The position numbers and the translations under genes are program-made. A model generated the notes under the pieces. The model ran no database searches. It was not told the origin of the DNA and saw only the letters and a list, made by a program, of their open reading frames with translations. A DNA stretch of 64,000 nt. It comes from JAPOUP01 sp965201085 (GTDB lineage Bacteria; Pseudomonadota; Alphaproteobacteria; Rhodobacterales; Rhodobacteraceae). Positions 1-8,591 of the stretch are shown here, one piece after another. Each line of letters starts with the position of its first letter. Within the stretch, counting starts at the first letter, position 1. Location of the stretch: positions 29,532 to 93,531 of the forward strand of contig CBDAVS010000041.1 of assembly GCA_965201085.1 (NCBI GenBank), read 5' to 3'.

Positions 1-1
1 G

Positions 2-697
2 CGCATTCCAGGCCTGGATGTCGATGCCTGCCGCGACAGCTATTCGGATGCGGCTGTCTGGGACGGCTTCGCTCCGCATCTCATGACGCTGTGCAGCCCC
101 GATCCACAGGCTTTTCGCCCTCCGGACCACCCGGTCAACGTGCTTCAGGTGCGCCTCCCAACGAATTTCAAGGTCGCTAGGTTCGAGTCCGACGAACACA
201 CGTCAATGCTCCATCGACTGGAGTCTGACATACAGGCATCCCGACTTGAGCTTGGAGATGAACCTGTCGAGATCCCTGTCAAGCTCAGGGTACATGAATC
301 CATATTCGTGCCGATGGCCAAGTGGTGCATGCTGCTTGCCGGAAATTACCAATGTGTTGGACCGGAAGAAATACGCCCGATCCGGGAAGCCGTGCATGGC
401 GACTTCGAAACGTCTCGGGAGATTTATGAATGGGTTGTACGGTTATGCATATCGCTTGGCGCCGACGAGGCGGACATGGTCCCGTTCGGGAAATACGCCA
501 GGGCAGCGGAGTCTCTCGTCACTCCGTCTTCAGCAGCCCGAGCCCTCGCGGCAGGCGCTACCGATATAGAAAGGGTTGACCGCCTTGTTCAGACGATTGC
601 GGCAGGACGAGGTCTACAGCTGCCGGCGATCGACAGAACAGTCGGGTTCGTGGATGCATGGCTCTCACGCAACAGAAGTCGGTCCCGTCAAGAATAA
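2..697 (+). CDS. Ketopantoate reductase-like protein, 3' part
   Basis: The frame is open from the left edge, so the gene begins outside the window; an internal ATG at 83 is unlikely to be the real start. About 231 residues are visible. The last 60 residues resemble the all-helical C-terminal domain of the ApbA/PanE ketopantoate reductase family: a Pro-Ser-Ser segment, then a Gly-Ala-Thr-Asp-Ile-Glu stretch and a Leu-Pro-Ala-Ile turn. The N-terminal Rossmann domain, which would settle the assignment, lies off the window. The family reduces 2-dehydropantoate or related 2-oxoacids with NADPH in the cytoplasm. Substrate cannot be stated. Downstream lies about 320 bases without a gene and then a broken toxin-antitoxin pair, so no operon partner is visible. 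Confidence 0.5.
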   Translation, partial: RIPGLDVDACRDSYSDAAVWDGFAPHLMTLCSPDPQAFRPPDHPVNVLQVRLPTNFKVARFESDEHTSMLHRLESDIQASRLELGDEPVEIPVKLRVHESIFVPMAKWCMLLAGNYQCVGPEEIRPIREAVHGDFETSREIYEWVVRLCISLGADEADMVPFGKYARAAESLVTPSSAARALAAGATDIERVDRLVQTIAAGRGLQLPAIDRTVGFVDAWLSRNRSRSRQE

Positions 698-1018
698 TAG
701 CGCTTCACCGGATCTGAACTCATGGAGCGGGTTCTGACGCGGTGAGATGGCAATCCCGGCCCCGATCCCTTTGTTTGGGAAGGGAGGGACGGCCTTGCGC
801 ACGTGCGCTGCGTAGGCTTGCAGGGTTTCCAGCGGATCTGAGCCGCACTCCATCCTCGGACGACTGAAACACCTGCGGGACCAACCCGTCGGACCACTCG
901 ATTCAAAGCCTGCCCTATCGGCCGAGGTCCGTCAGCTTTGTGTCGTCGGCGAAGCGGGCGCGGGCGATGTTTGCGTCACTTGTTGCGTTTGCGGCGTTTG
1001 AAGGCTATCCTGCATTTG
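698..1018. other. Gap with no recognisable gene
   Basis: Short open frames exist on both strands but none has a family resemblance or a good ribosome binding site. I see nothing definite here. Confidence 0.5.
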
Positions 1019-1354
1019 ATGAGGGGTGACGCCGTGAGGGAAGGAAGGATCGCGGCAGGAATCGGGTATGGCATTCCGAGCGACAGGAATGCGACGCTCG
1101 CCAACCACGCGGGACGGAAGCTGGGAGCGCTGATCAACGGGACAGGACCGGTATCCTCGCGCATCGGCACCGAGACCATGGACATTCCCATGTCGGCGGT
1201 ACGGCTGCTCAAAATGATTCTGGATCGGATGGCGGGCGGGCATCGTCGTATCCGGGCAGAGGATGTCCTCGCCTGGCGCCGGAAGACGGAAACCCGCCGT
1301 CATGAGGCGCTGAACGAACTTACCGTCCGGGACCAGGAACTCGGTCTGCAGTAG
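1019..1354 (+). pseudogene. Antitoxin relic (HTH/excisionase-like), internal deletion
   Basis: The frame from ATG 1019 matches both ends of the antitoxin that usually precedes a PIN toxin of the type found just downstream. The first part carries a Pro-Ser-Asp...Ala-Thr-Leu-Ala segment and the Leu-Leu..Ile-Leu-Asp-Arg-Met-Ala-Gly-Gly helix. The second part is His-Arg-Arg-Ile-Arg-Ala-Glu-Asp followed by a charged helix ending Gln-Glu-Leu-Gly-Leu. In intact relatives about 40 residues of excisionase-type helix-turn-helix lie between Met-Ala-Gly-Gly and His-Arg-Arg; here they are missing, in frame. The DNA-binding core is therefore gone. Family assignment is from memory of the conserved C-terminal block, so it is inference. 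The toxin begins 3 bases after the stop codon. Confidence 0.55.
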
Positions 1355-1357
1355 GTA

Positions 1358-1939
1358 GTGACTGGCCTTACGGCGTTGCCCGACGCCAACGCTTTCTTAT
1401 CCGGCAGGCTTTCGCGACTTCCTGTTGCTTTTGGCGAACCGGTATCTGTATGCGCCGCTGTGGAGTGCTGGCGTTCATGCGGAATGGACGCGGAGCCTGT
1501 TGGCGGGTCGGCCCGATCTCAACTCCGGAATGCTGGTTCGTACGAGTGCGGCGATGGACGAACACTTTGCCGATGCCGTCGTGAGCGCGTATCGAGCCAT
1601 AGCCGCTGCACTCGGTCTCCCCGGTCCCGATGATCGCCATGTTTTGGCGGGGCGATCAAGGGTCTGGGGGACGTGATCGTGACCGGAAACCTGCGGCACT
1701 TTCGGGCCGGCCGGCTGGTTTCCTACGCCGTTGCGGCGCAGCATCCCGACACATTCGTCGGCGGCCTGTTCGAAATTCACACCGACAGGGCTCTGGAAGC
1801 GGTTCGCGAGCATCGGACGGAATTGCGAAATCCGCCATGTTCTTCGGGCGAACATCTCGCTGCGCCCGAACGGCTCGGCCTCATCCGGGTGACTTCGCTG
1901 ATACTGCCGCACCTGGTGATCGACTTGACGGGACTTTGA
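1358..1939 (+). pseudogene. PIN-domain toxin, two frameshifts
   Basis: Three frames must be joined to read one PIN-domain ribonuclease of about 190 residues. Frame one (from GTG 1358) gives Pro-Asp-Ala-Asn with the first catalytic aspartate. Near 1405-1415 the reading shifts to a frame with Trp-Ser-Ala-Gly-Val-His-Ala-Glu-Trp-Thr, Arg-Pro-Asp-Leu and Pro-Asp-Asp-Arg-His-Val-Leu-Ala. Near 1650 it shifts again to Asp-Val-Ile-Val-Thr-Gly-Asn-Leu-Arg and Gln-His-Pro-Asp. These are the conserved blocks of the VapC-like toxin family that cleaves RNA and is held in check by the upstream antitoxin. With two frame breaks and a gutted antitoxin, the module should be inactive. Sequencing error is an alternative for single frame breaks but not for the antitoxin deletion. 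Confidence 0.7.
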
Positions 1940-2119
1940 ATATACGCCTTACAGATCGTAGAATTGCAGACTGCCAGATCGGGATTTTGATCACATTTCG
2001 GTCTCGGAAGCTGCCTGCCCTCGCAGCCACTAGAAGCTTATGATGACTTTTGTGTTTTCACAGCCCCGGCGCCGATTCGAAGCGTAACCCCCCCGCGCCG
2101 TCCGACGGGTCGGGCGTCC

Positions 2120-2600
2120 TCAGGGAGGCCGCGCCCGGGCGAACGCCTCCGCAGGCGTCGGGTAGCCGAGGACTTTCCCGGGACGCGCGTCCAGGATGTC
2201 CCGGACCCGCTTCACACCGGCGTCCGTGACCCGCCGAAAGCCGGTCCCCGTCGGAGGATACCGGCGCGGCGGCCCGTCGGTACGCCCGTTCAGGCCCCGC
2301 TCCCGGGAACGGTGGAGCGTCGGGAGGAGGAAACCGGCCCCGGGCGCCTTCGCCACCTTCGCGCGCTCCGCGAACTCCCCGCCGCTGTCCGCCGTGACCG
2401 TGTGGACCTTGGCCGGGCCCGTCGGGGCGCCGCCCGGGGCTTCGACGGGACGGTCGGTGGCGTGAACATATGGTGAACATCCGGGCCTCCGCCGGCCCGC
2501 GGACACGCCGGTCCGGGCCCCGCAGCGGCGAGACCTTCCATGGGCCGGTTCACCGGTGGACGCCCCGGTCAGGCGGCGGCGGGAAGCACGGGGCGCTCCC
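2120..2600 (-). pseudogene. IS30-family transposase remnant
   Basis: The minus strand encodes the C-terminal third of an IS30-type DDE transposase: Val-His-Thr-Val-Thr-Ala-Asp-Ser-Gly-Gly-Glu-Phe holds the second catalytic aspartate, and Arg-Glu-Arg-Gly-Leu-Asn followed by Thr-Asp-Gly matches the block around the catalytic glutamate. It ends with Arg-Pro-Gly-Lys-Val-Leu-Gly-Tyr-Pro-Thr-Pro, the usual family terminus. The N-terminal two thirds are missing or scattered over other frames. GC content is far above the neighbouring intact genes, which fits old, drifted mobile DNA. Confidence 0.7.
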
Positions 2601-2730
2601 TCGCCGGCGGCATCAGAGTTTGACTCATAAGTCACTGATATGATCAAACCATTGTTTTTCATGGAGTTGACGCCCTCGCCACCCGCCTGGGCGGGAACCG
2701 GCGGGCGGCCGGCGTTCGTTCGTGCCTCAC

Positions 2731-3467
2731 TCACGCCCGGACCGGTGGCGCGTGATGCCTCACCCCGGATGCCGGCGGGTTCCCGCAGAGGCGCCCGCAG
2801 TCCTTCGACAGGCGGCGGCACCGGCCCATCCAGGCGAAGGTCCGCTCCACGGCCCACCGGCGGCAGGGAACCGTGAACCCTTTGACATCCTCCGGTCTTT
2901 CGACGGTCCCGGTCACGTCCGGCAACCCCGTCCCCCCAGGCCGCTCCCGCGGCTTCGGACCCGGGTGGCCACCGTCGGCGAACGGCCTGCACACCGTGGG
3001 CACCGTCTCCGGCGGCTCCGCGGTCAGGTCCGGTGCGCCGTCCCGGTCCTGGATGTCGGCGGTGTGAACCGTCATGACGACCGGCGTGCCGTCGGCGTCC
3101 ACGATCAGGTGCCTTTTCCTCCCCTTCACCTTCCTGCCGGCGTGATGTCCGCGGGGGCCGCCGCTCTCCGTGGTCCTCACCGACCGGCTGTCGACCGGGG
3201 CGGCGGCCGGCTCCGCGGAGCGCCCCGGACACCGCCGCGCGAGGTCCCGGAGCCCGCTCCGCCGCCATGCGTGAAAATGGTTCCGGCCGGTGGAAAACGG
3301 TGGATATCCAGAGGGTGACGCGCGCCACCGGCATCCCGTGGACAGGATATACCGGCCCGCGTCGGCGGCATCGGCCCGATGACGGTCCATTCGGCGTCGG
3401 TCAGGTCGTTTTGACCGTGGTCGTCGGGGCGCTTATGGAGCTGTTGGGTGGTCCTGTCCCAGGGCAT
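2731..3467 (-). pseudogene. IS5-family transposase, frameshifted
   Basis: From ATG 3467 the start reads Asn-Asp-Leu-Thr-Asp-Ala-Glu-Trp-Thr, the standard N terminus of IS5 (IS427-like) transposases. The frame then changes near 3390 and continues through Gly-Cys-Arg-Trp-Arg, Asp-Ser-Arg-Ser-Val-Arg-Thr-Thr-Glu (first catalytic Asp), Lys-Val-Lys-Gly-Arg-Lys-Arg-His, Ile-Gln-Asp-Arg-Asp-Gly-Ala-Pro, and the DDE glutamate block Arg-Trp-Ala-Val-Glu-Arg-Thr-Phe-Ala-Trp. The stop is at 2731. One frame break separates the N terminus from the catalytic domain, so it is probably dead. The same C-terminal end (Gly-Val-Arg-His..Ala-Pro-Pro-Val-Arg-Ala) recurs on the plus strand near 38 kb. Confidence 0.75.
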
Positions 3468-3544
3468 GGCGATCTCCGGATCTGGTTGCGTTCACCAACC
3501 GGAATGCCACATCCTGCGGGACCACTCAACTTATGGAATAAACT

Positions 3545-3740
3545 CTCAGGCCGGGGCGGTGGACGTTCGCGGCCAGCACCGCCAGCGCCACGGTGCGGGC
3601 GAAACCCTTCTTTCCGTGGCTGCGGACGCGGTCCAGACCGCGGTGCTCCAGGCTGTTGATGGCCGACCCGCCGGCGGCGTGGGCGCGCCGCGCCTCGCGG
3701 AACGCCTCCCCACCCCGCGGGCCCGGTCCGCGCGGGGAGC
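3545..3740 (-). pseudogene. ISNCY-type transposase C-terminal fragment
   Basis: The minus strand reads Ala-Ile-Asn-Ser-Leu-Glu-His-Arg-Gly-Leu-Asp-Arg-Val-Arg-Ser-His-Gly, then Gly-Phe-Ala-Arg-Thr-Val-Ala-Leu-Ala-Val-Leu-Ala-Ala-Asn. This block ends transposases of the ISNCY-type family whose larger pieces lie at 25.3-26.06 kb and 35.5-36.36 kb. No N-terminal part is present here. Confidence 0.65.
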
Positions 3741-4150
3741 GCTGGATGCGGGTCCGTGTCCCGGTGCCTGAAGAACCCGGGACATTGGCCGGGATGCCTG
3801 GCCTCCCGCCCGGCCGGCAGCCTTACGCATGCGAACCGGCCAGGCCCTGCCCCTCGGTGCCCGGAACAGCCGCTAGCCGACCGGCACCCGGCTTAGCGGG
3901 AAAGTCCTCGGCTGTTGCCAGAAAGCGTTTACTCTGTTGGATTGGTATGACAGACTGCACTAAGTCGGTCGACCTAACCCGTGGCAGGGATACACTGAAT
4001 CGTCGCGGTCGCGGGCGGCGAAGCAGGAAACGCGGCAATCCGGTCGATCCTCGGAAGCGGCTGTTTGAACGGCCCAATCACCGACGGGAGTATCGCGAAC
4101 GCGCCCGTCAAGCAGACTTGCCCTGGAACGGAGCGAAAGGGAGAAATCCA
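3741..4150 (+). other. Leader of the polyol operon
   Basis: This stretch has no gene of its own. It lies between IS debris and the binding-protein start, so it should contain the operon promoter. An 8-base palindrome (GGTCGACC) sits near 3967-3974 and could be an operator half, but that is weak. The frame of the binding protein is open upstream to 3593 without any signal peptide, which is coincidental. Confidence 0.35.
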
Positions 4151-5593
4151 ATGTATGACAAGGAAAACAAGCTGATCGACGCTTACATGCGTGGCACCGT
4201 GAGCCGCCGGAGCATGATCGGGGGCCTGGCATCCATGGGCGTCACTGCGGCCACTGCCAGTGTGTTGGTCAATGCCGCCGCGACGCGCGCGCTGGCGCAG
4301 AACGGCTTCGACTGGAAAAAGCACTCCGGTTCCGCCGTCAAGCTTCTGCTGAACAAGCATCCCTATGCCGACGCGCTGATCGCCAACCTCGATAACTTCA
4401 AGGCAATGACCGGTATGGAAGTCGAATACGACGTGTTCCCCGAAGACGTCTATTTCGACAAGGTCACCGCCGCCCTGTCGTCGGGTTCCAGCGAATACGA
4501 CGCCTTCATGACCGGCGCCTACATGACTTGGACTTATGGTCCGGCGGGCTGGATCGATGACCTGAACGAATACATCATGGACGGCAGCAGGACCAACCCG
4601 GATTACAACTGGGAAGACGTTCTGGAAGGCGTGCGCAAATCCTGCGCCTGGAACGGACGGCCGGGCGGAGAGCTGGGGTCGGACGACGCCAAGCAGTGGT
4701 GCGTCCCCCTGGCCTACGAGCAGAACAATCTGACTTACAACAGGAGGGTCTTCGACGGTGCGGGGCTTTCGGTCCCGACCAACATCGACGAGCTGCTCGA
4801 GACCGCTGCGGCCGCCAATGCGGCAATGGGCCAAGGCTATGGTATCGGCGTGCGGGGGTCGCGCTCCTGGGCGACAATCCACCCGGGCTTCCTGTCGGGT
4901 TACTCGAACTTCGGCGAAAGGGACCTGAACGTATCCAGCGACGGACTGCTGTCAGCTGCGATGAACACCGATGTGTCCAAGGACTACCACGCCAAATGGG
5001 TAAAAATGATCCAGGATTCGGGTGCGCCCGACTGGTCGACCCATACCTGGTACCAGGTTGGCACTGATGTGGGCGCTGGCAAGTCGGCGATGATGTTTGA
5101 CGCCGACATCCTGGGCTACTTCATGAACGACCGGACCGCAGAGGCTGGCAACCTTGCCTTTGCGCCCTTCGCGGCCAATCCGAGCGCATCTGCGCCAACA
5201 CCGAACATCTGGATCTGGGCGATGTCGATGTCGTCGTTCTCGCAGAACAAGGACGCCACCTGGTACTTCTTGCAGTGGGTCACCGGCCCCGAGCATGACC
5301 TGTTTGGCGCACGGGAGAGGGATCTGGTGAACCCGGCGCGCGCTAGCGTCTGGGCCGACGGGATGTTCCGCGAGCAGCTGGCCAGTTCCTACCCGGGCTA
5401 TGTCGAGATGCATGACGTCTCGGCGCCCGGCGCTTCGATCAAGTTCACCGCGCAGCCGCTGTTCTTCGATCTAACGACGGAATGGGCCGCTACCCTGCAG
5501 AAGATGGTGGCGAACGAGGTGCCCGTCGATGAAGGGCTTGACCAGCTGGCCGACAGCGTGAACGCCCAGCTCAAGGATGCCGGTCTCGGCTAG
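4151..5593 (+). CDS. Polyol ABC transporter substrate-binding protein (Tat)
   Basis: 480 residues. The start at 4151 is chosen because a purine-rich GGGAGA lies about 6 bases upstream and because it places a twin-arginine signal at the N terminus: Ser-Arg-Arg-Ser-Met-Ile-Gly-Gly (residues 18-25), a hydrophobic stretch, and an Ala-Leu-Ala cleavage site at about 49. The mature part has the fold and length of family 1 solute-binding proteins for sugars and polyols. It would deliver substrate in the periplasm to the permeases that follow. The gene order (binding protein, two permeases, two ATPases) resembles the five-component GlpSTPQV glycerol and Mpt polyol importers of rhizobia. The downstream enzymes point to erythritol or a similar short polyol. 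A strong hairpin follows the stop codon. Confidence 0.85.
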   Translation: MYDKENKLIDAYMRGTVSRRSMIGGLASMGVTAATASVLVNAAATRALAQNGFDWKKHSGSAVKLLLNKHPYADALIANLDNFKAMTGMEVEYDVFPEDVYFDKVTAALSSGSSEYDAFMTGAYMTWTYGPAGWIDDLNEYIMDGSRTNPDYNWEDVLEGVRKSCAWNGRPGGELGSDDAKQWCVPLAYEQNNLTYNRRVFDGAGLSVPTNIDELLETAAAANAAMGQGYGIGVRGSRSWATIHPGFLSGYSNFGERDLNVSSDGLLSAAMNTDVSKDYHAKWVKMIQDSGAPDWSTHTWYQVGTDVGAGKSAMMFDADILGYFMNDRTAEAGNLAFAPFAANPSASAPTPNIWIWAMSMSSFSQNKDATWYFLQWVTGPEHDLFGARERDLVNPARASVWADGMFREQLASSYPGYVEMHDVSAPGASIKFTAQPLFFDLTTEWAATLQKMVANEVPVDEGLDQLADSVNAQLKDAGLG

Positions 5594-5608
5594 ATCCTTG
5601 TAGAAACC

Positions 5609-5634
5609 CGGACGCCCGTGATTTCGGGCGTCCG
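5609..5634 (+). promoter_or_regulatory. Intercistronic hairpin after binding-protein gene
   Basis: A perfect 10-base inverted repeat (5609-5618 with 5625-5634, loop TGATTT) lies between the binding-protein stop and the permease start. No T-run follows, so it is more likely to protect the upstream mRNA or partly attenuate transcription than to terminate fully. This fits the usual excess of binding protein over membrane components. Confidence 0.6.
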
Positions 5635-5710
5635 CTTCTCGCTGCAGACCGACAGCGTCAGAACGGACAGACGGATCGGCGGGACCGCCGGACGCGCGGG
5701 AGGAATTCTC

Positions 5711-6634
5711 ATGTCAGACGCCACCGCGAGTCCCCTGAAGCGCCGGGGCTTTCGCGTCAGCCGCCGCTGGTTTCCATATGTGCTTAGCCTGCCTGCGCTT
5801 CTGGCCTGTATCGGTATCCTGATCCCTTTTTTCACGGCGGTGGCCTATTCGCTGCAACGATACAGGCTGTCGCAGCCTTGGGCGCATAGGTGGAACTGGG
5901 GCGAGAATTACTGGAACTTCCTCAGCGACGCCTCGTTCTGGAACACGCTTCAGGTTTCGCTGACCTATGCCTTCCTGACGGTCGGGCTGGAACTGCTTTT
6001 CGGGCTTGGTATCGCGCTGCTATTGCAGAAGCGCACCCGCTTCAACAACTTCGTATCCATCATGCTGCTGATGCCGCTGATGACAGCGCCGGCACTGGCT
6101 TCGCTGATGTGGAAGCTGATGACCAACCCCGGTTTCGGGATACTCAGCTATTTCGCTTCGCTCATTGGGTTCGAAGATTTCCGTTGGGCCTCCGACCCAT
6201 CGACCGCGATGCTGACCGTGGTCCTGGTCGATATCTGGGTCTACACGCCCTTCATTATGATCCTCTTGCTGGCGGGCCTGCGTTCTTTGCCGCAGCAGCC
6301 GTTTGAAGCGGCAGCGCTCGATGGCGTGCCGAGGATTTTCGTCTTCTGGCGGATCACCCTACCGATGCTGATGCCCTTCCTGCTAACCGCGACCCTTTTC
6401 CGCGTGATCGAGTCGATCCAGCAGTTCGATATCATCTATGCCATGACCCAGGGCGGGCCGGGCGACAGGCTGACGGTATTCCAGGTCGAGGCCTATCTGA
6501 ATTTCTTCCAGTCCACCAATGTCGGCCGGTCGGCGGCGCTGATGATGATCCTCTGGGTGATAACCTATTTCCTGTCCAGCGTCTTTATCAAGAACTGGCT
6601 GAAACTGCGCGAGAAGCAGCGTGGGGAGGCCTGA
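5711..6634 (+). CDS. Polyol ABC transporter permease 1
   Basis: 307 residues. ATG 5711 is preceded by GGGAGGAAT, a good ribosome binding site; the frame is open further upstream but has no better start. The protein is a MalF/UgpA-type inner-membrane subunit: an N-terminal hydrophobic anchor, several further membrane spans, and the EAA loop Glu-Ala-Ala-Ala-Leu-Asp-Gly-Val (about residue 200) that contacts the ATPase. It pairs with the next gene, 3 bases downstream. Function as a sugar or polyol permease is secure from family; the substrate is inferred from the operon. Confidence 0.85.
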   Translation: MSDATASPLKRRGFRVSRRWFPYVLSLPALLACIGILIPFFTAVAYSLQRYRLSQPWAHRWNWGENYWNFLSDASFWNTLQVSLTYAFLTVGLELLFGLGIALLLQKRTRFNNFVSIMLLMPLMTAPALASLMWKLMTNPGFGILSYFASLIGFEDFRWASDPSTAMLTVVLVDIWVYTPFIMILLLAGLRSLPQQPFEAAALDGVPRIFVFWRITLPMLMPFLLTATLFRVIESIQQFDIIYAMTQGGPGDRLTVFQVEAYLNFFQSTNVGRSAALMMILWVITYFLSSVFIKNWLKLREKQRGEA

Positions 6635-6637
6635 GCC

Positions 6638-7495
6638 ATGGAACACACAAGCACACCTGAACGCATCCTCCGCGGCATCGCCATCACGCTGGTGATCCTG
6701 TTTTTCATGTTTCCGATCTTCTGGATCGTCCTGATGAGCTTCCAGACCAACGAAACGATCCTGCGTGTCCCGCCATCGATCGTTTTTGAACCAACGATCC
6801 AGAACTATCAGGCGCTGATAACCGGCGAGTTGGACACGGTGGCGGGCAAGCTTGAATTCAACTTCATGTCCAACCTGTTCAACTCACTCTATCTGTCTTC
6901 GGCTTCGGTTGCGGTTGGGCTGGTTCTGGGCATTCCGGCGGCCTATGCCTTCGGTCGGCTGAAATTCCGCGGATCCGAGGACATTGCCTTCACATTGCTG
7001 TCGTTCCGCTTCGCGCCTCCCCTCCTGGTGCTGCTGCCCCTGACGATCTACTTCCAGAAGATCGGACTGGCGGATACCTATTTCGGTCTGATCTGGGTTT
7101 ATCAGCTGATCGTTCTGCCGCTGATACTCTGGATCGTACGCGGCTATTTCGAAGACATTCCGGCGGATATCGAATACGCCTACCGCATCGCAGGCCACGG
7201 GTTCTGGGCGACCTTCCGCAGGATCGCGCTCCCGCTGGCCATGCCGGGCATCGCGGCGGCAGGGCTTTTGGCTTTCATCTTCGCCTGGAACAACTTCATC
7301 TTCGCCCTTGTCCTGGCCTCGGCTGACAAACAGCCTGTGACCGTGGGCGCGCTGGCCTTTGTCACCGCTTCGGGCATCCAGTACGGCCAGATTGCCGCTG
7401 GCATCGTGCTTTCGATCCTGCCAACTCTGGCCTTGGCGCTCTACGCACAGCGGTACCTGGTCGAGGGGCTCTCGTTGGGTGCGGTGAAAGGGTAG
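6638..7495 (+). CDS. Polyol ABC transporter permease 2
   Basis: 285 residues, MalG/UgpE type, with several hydrophobic membrane segments. Its cytoplasmic coupling loop reads Ile-Glu-Tyr-Ala-Tyr-Arg-Ile-Ala-Gly-His-Gly instead of the common Glu-Ala-Ala...Asp-Gly-Ala, a departure that may match the unusual ATPase pair encoded next. The gene begins 3 bases after permease 1 and ends 4 bases before the first ATPase gene, so these genes are surely cotranscribed. Confidence 0.85.
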   Translation: MEHTSTPERILRGIAITLVILFFMFPIFWIVLMSFQTNETILRVPPSIVFEPTIQNYQALITGELDTVAGKLEFNFMSNLFNSLYLSSASVAVGLVLGIPAAYAFGRLKFRGSEDIAFTLLSFRFAPPLLVLLPLTIYFQKIGLADTYFGLIWVYQLIVLPLILWIVRGYFEDIPADIEYAYRIAGHGFWATFRRIALPLAMPGIAAAGLLAFIFAWNNFIFALVLASADKQPVTVGALAFVTASGIQYGQIAAGIVLSILPTLALALYAQRYLVEGLSLGAVKG

Positions 7496-7499
7496 GGCA

Positions 7500-8591
7500 A
7501 TGTCGATTCAGCTCACCGATATCGTCAAGTCGTTCAAGACCGACACCGTACTGAATGGCGTTTCACTCAGCGTCGCAAAGGGAGAGACCCTTGTGCTTTT
7601 TGGCCCTTCCGGCGCCGGCAAGACGGTGCTTCTCCGCCTGATCGCCGGGGTCATTGATCCCGATGGCGGGCAGATCATGGTCAACGGCGTCGATATGGAC
7701 GGGGTCGAGCCGGAAGATCGTGGCATCGGCATGGCGTTCCAGAACTTCGCGCTTTTTCCGCACATGGATGCCCACGCCAATATAGCCAGCCCGCTGACCG
7801 CAAGACGCGTGACCAGAGACGGCATCGGCAGGCGGGTCGGAGAAGTGGCGAATCTCCTGAAGATCGCACATGTGCTCGACCATATGCCGAGAGAACTGTC
7901 GAATGGCCAGAAACAGCGAACGGCGCTTGGCCGTGCGTTGGCCGCCGAACCTTCGATCCTGCTGCTTGACGATCCACTCAGGAACGTCGACGCCAAACTG
8001 CGGTTCGAGATGCGCCTGGAACTGCCGCGGCTTCTGAAGGCGCAAGAGGCAACCGTGATCTACGTCACTCAGGATTACAGGGAGGCTATGGCGCTTGGCG
8101 ACCGGATCGCAGTGATGAGCGACACTGGAATCGCGCAGATTGGCACTCCCGAAGATGTCTACCTGACCCCGGGTACGACGCGCATCGCGCGGCTGTTCGG
8201 CGATCCGGCAATAAATCTTCTTGACGTTGTTCCGGAGCAGGGTGCGGACGGCCCACAGGTACGTCTCTCGGGAACGAACGTTCCGGTCGGCTTTCGTTAT
8301 GCCAGCGCCATCGGACAGGAATGCATCCTCGGGATCCGGCCCGAGGCGGTCCGCTTTGCTGAATCCGGCGCCGAAGGAGCCTTTCCGGTCGAGATCGAGG
8401 TCGAGACACCGCTCAATGAAAAGACCGTGACCCTCGCGGCCACGCGGCGGCATCGCGAAATTCTGATTTCGCGCCCCGCGGGCACGCCCGCGCCGGACAG
8501 GGGCACCGTGCATATCGCGATTGACACTTCTGGAGCGCTCCTGTTTGACCGCGCCACGGGCGCGCTCATCCAGCAGGGAGAGATCGCATGA
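7500..8591 (+). CDS. ABC transporter ATPase 1, degenerate catalytic residues
   Basis: 363 residues. Walker A Gly-Pro-Ser-Gly-Ala-Gly-Lys-Thr is at 35-42 and the Q-loop Gln at 81. The signature is Leu-Ser-Asn-Gly-Gln (133-137) rather than Leu-Ser-Gly-Gly-Gln. Walker B ends Leu-Leu-Asp-Asp-Pro, so the catalytic glutamate is aspartate at 158. The switch histidine is glutamine at 191 (Val-Thr-Gln-Asp-Tyr). The C-terminal third is the regulatory beta domain of MalK/UgpC-type ATPases. These changes suggest a weak or non-hydrolysing site. It would act as a heterodimer with the next product, whose start overlaps this stop codon by 4 bases. Confidence 0.85.
   Translation: MSIQLTDIVKSFKTDTVLNGVSLSVAKGETLVLFGPSGAGKTVLLRLIAGVIDPDGGQIMVNGVDMDGVEPEDRGIGMAFQNFALFPHMDAHANIASPLTARRVTRDGIGRRVGEVANLLKIAHVLDHMPRELSNGQKQRTALGRALAAEPSILLLDDPLRNVDAKLRFEMRLELPRLLKAQEATVIYVTQDYREAMALGDRIAVMSDTGIAQIGTPEDVYLTPGTTRIARLFGDPAINLLDVVPEQGADGPQVRLSGTNVPVGFRYASAIGQECILGIRPEAVRFAESGAEGAFPVEIEVETPLNEKTVTLAATRRHREILISRPAGTPAPDRGTVHIAIDTSGALLFDRATGALIQQGEIA

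Noticed and set aside
3593..4150. 186-residue N-terminal extension of the polyol binding protein
   Set aside because: The extension is Arg/Pro-rich debris translation, and the Tat signal and ribosome binding site sit at 4151.
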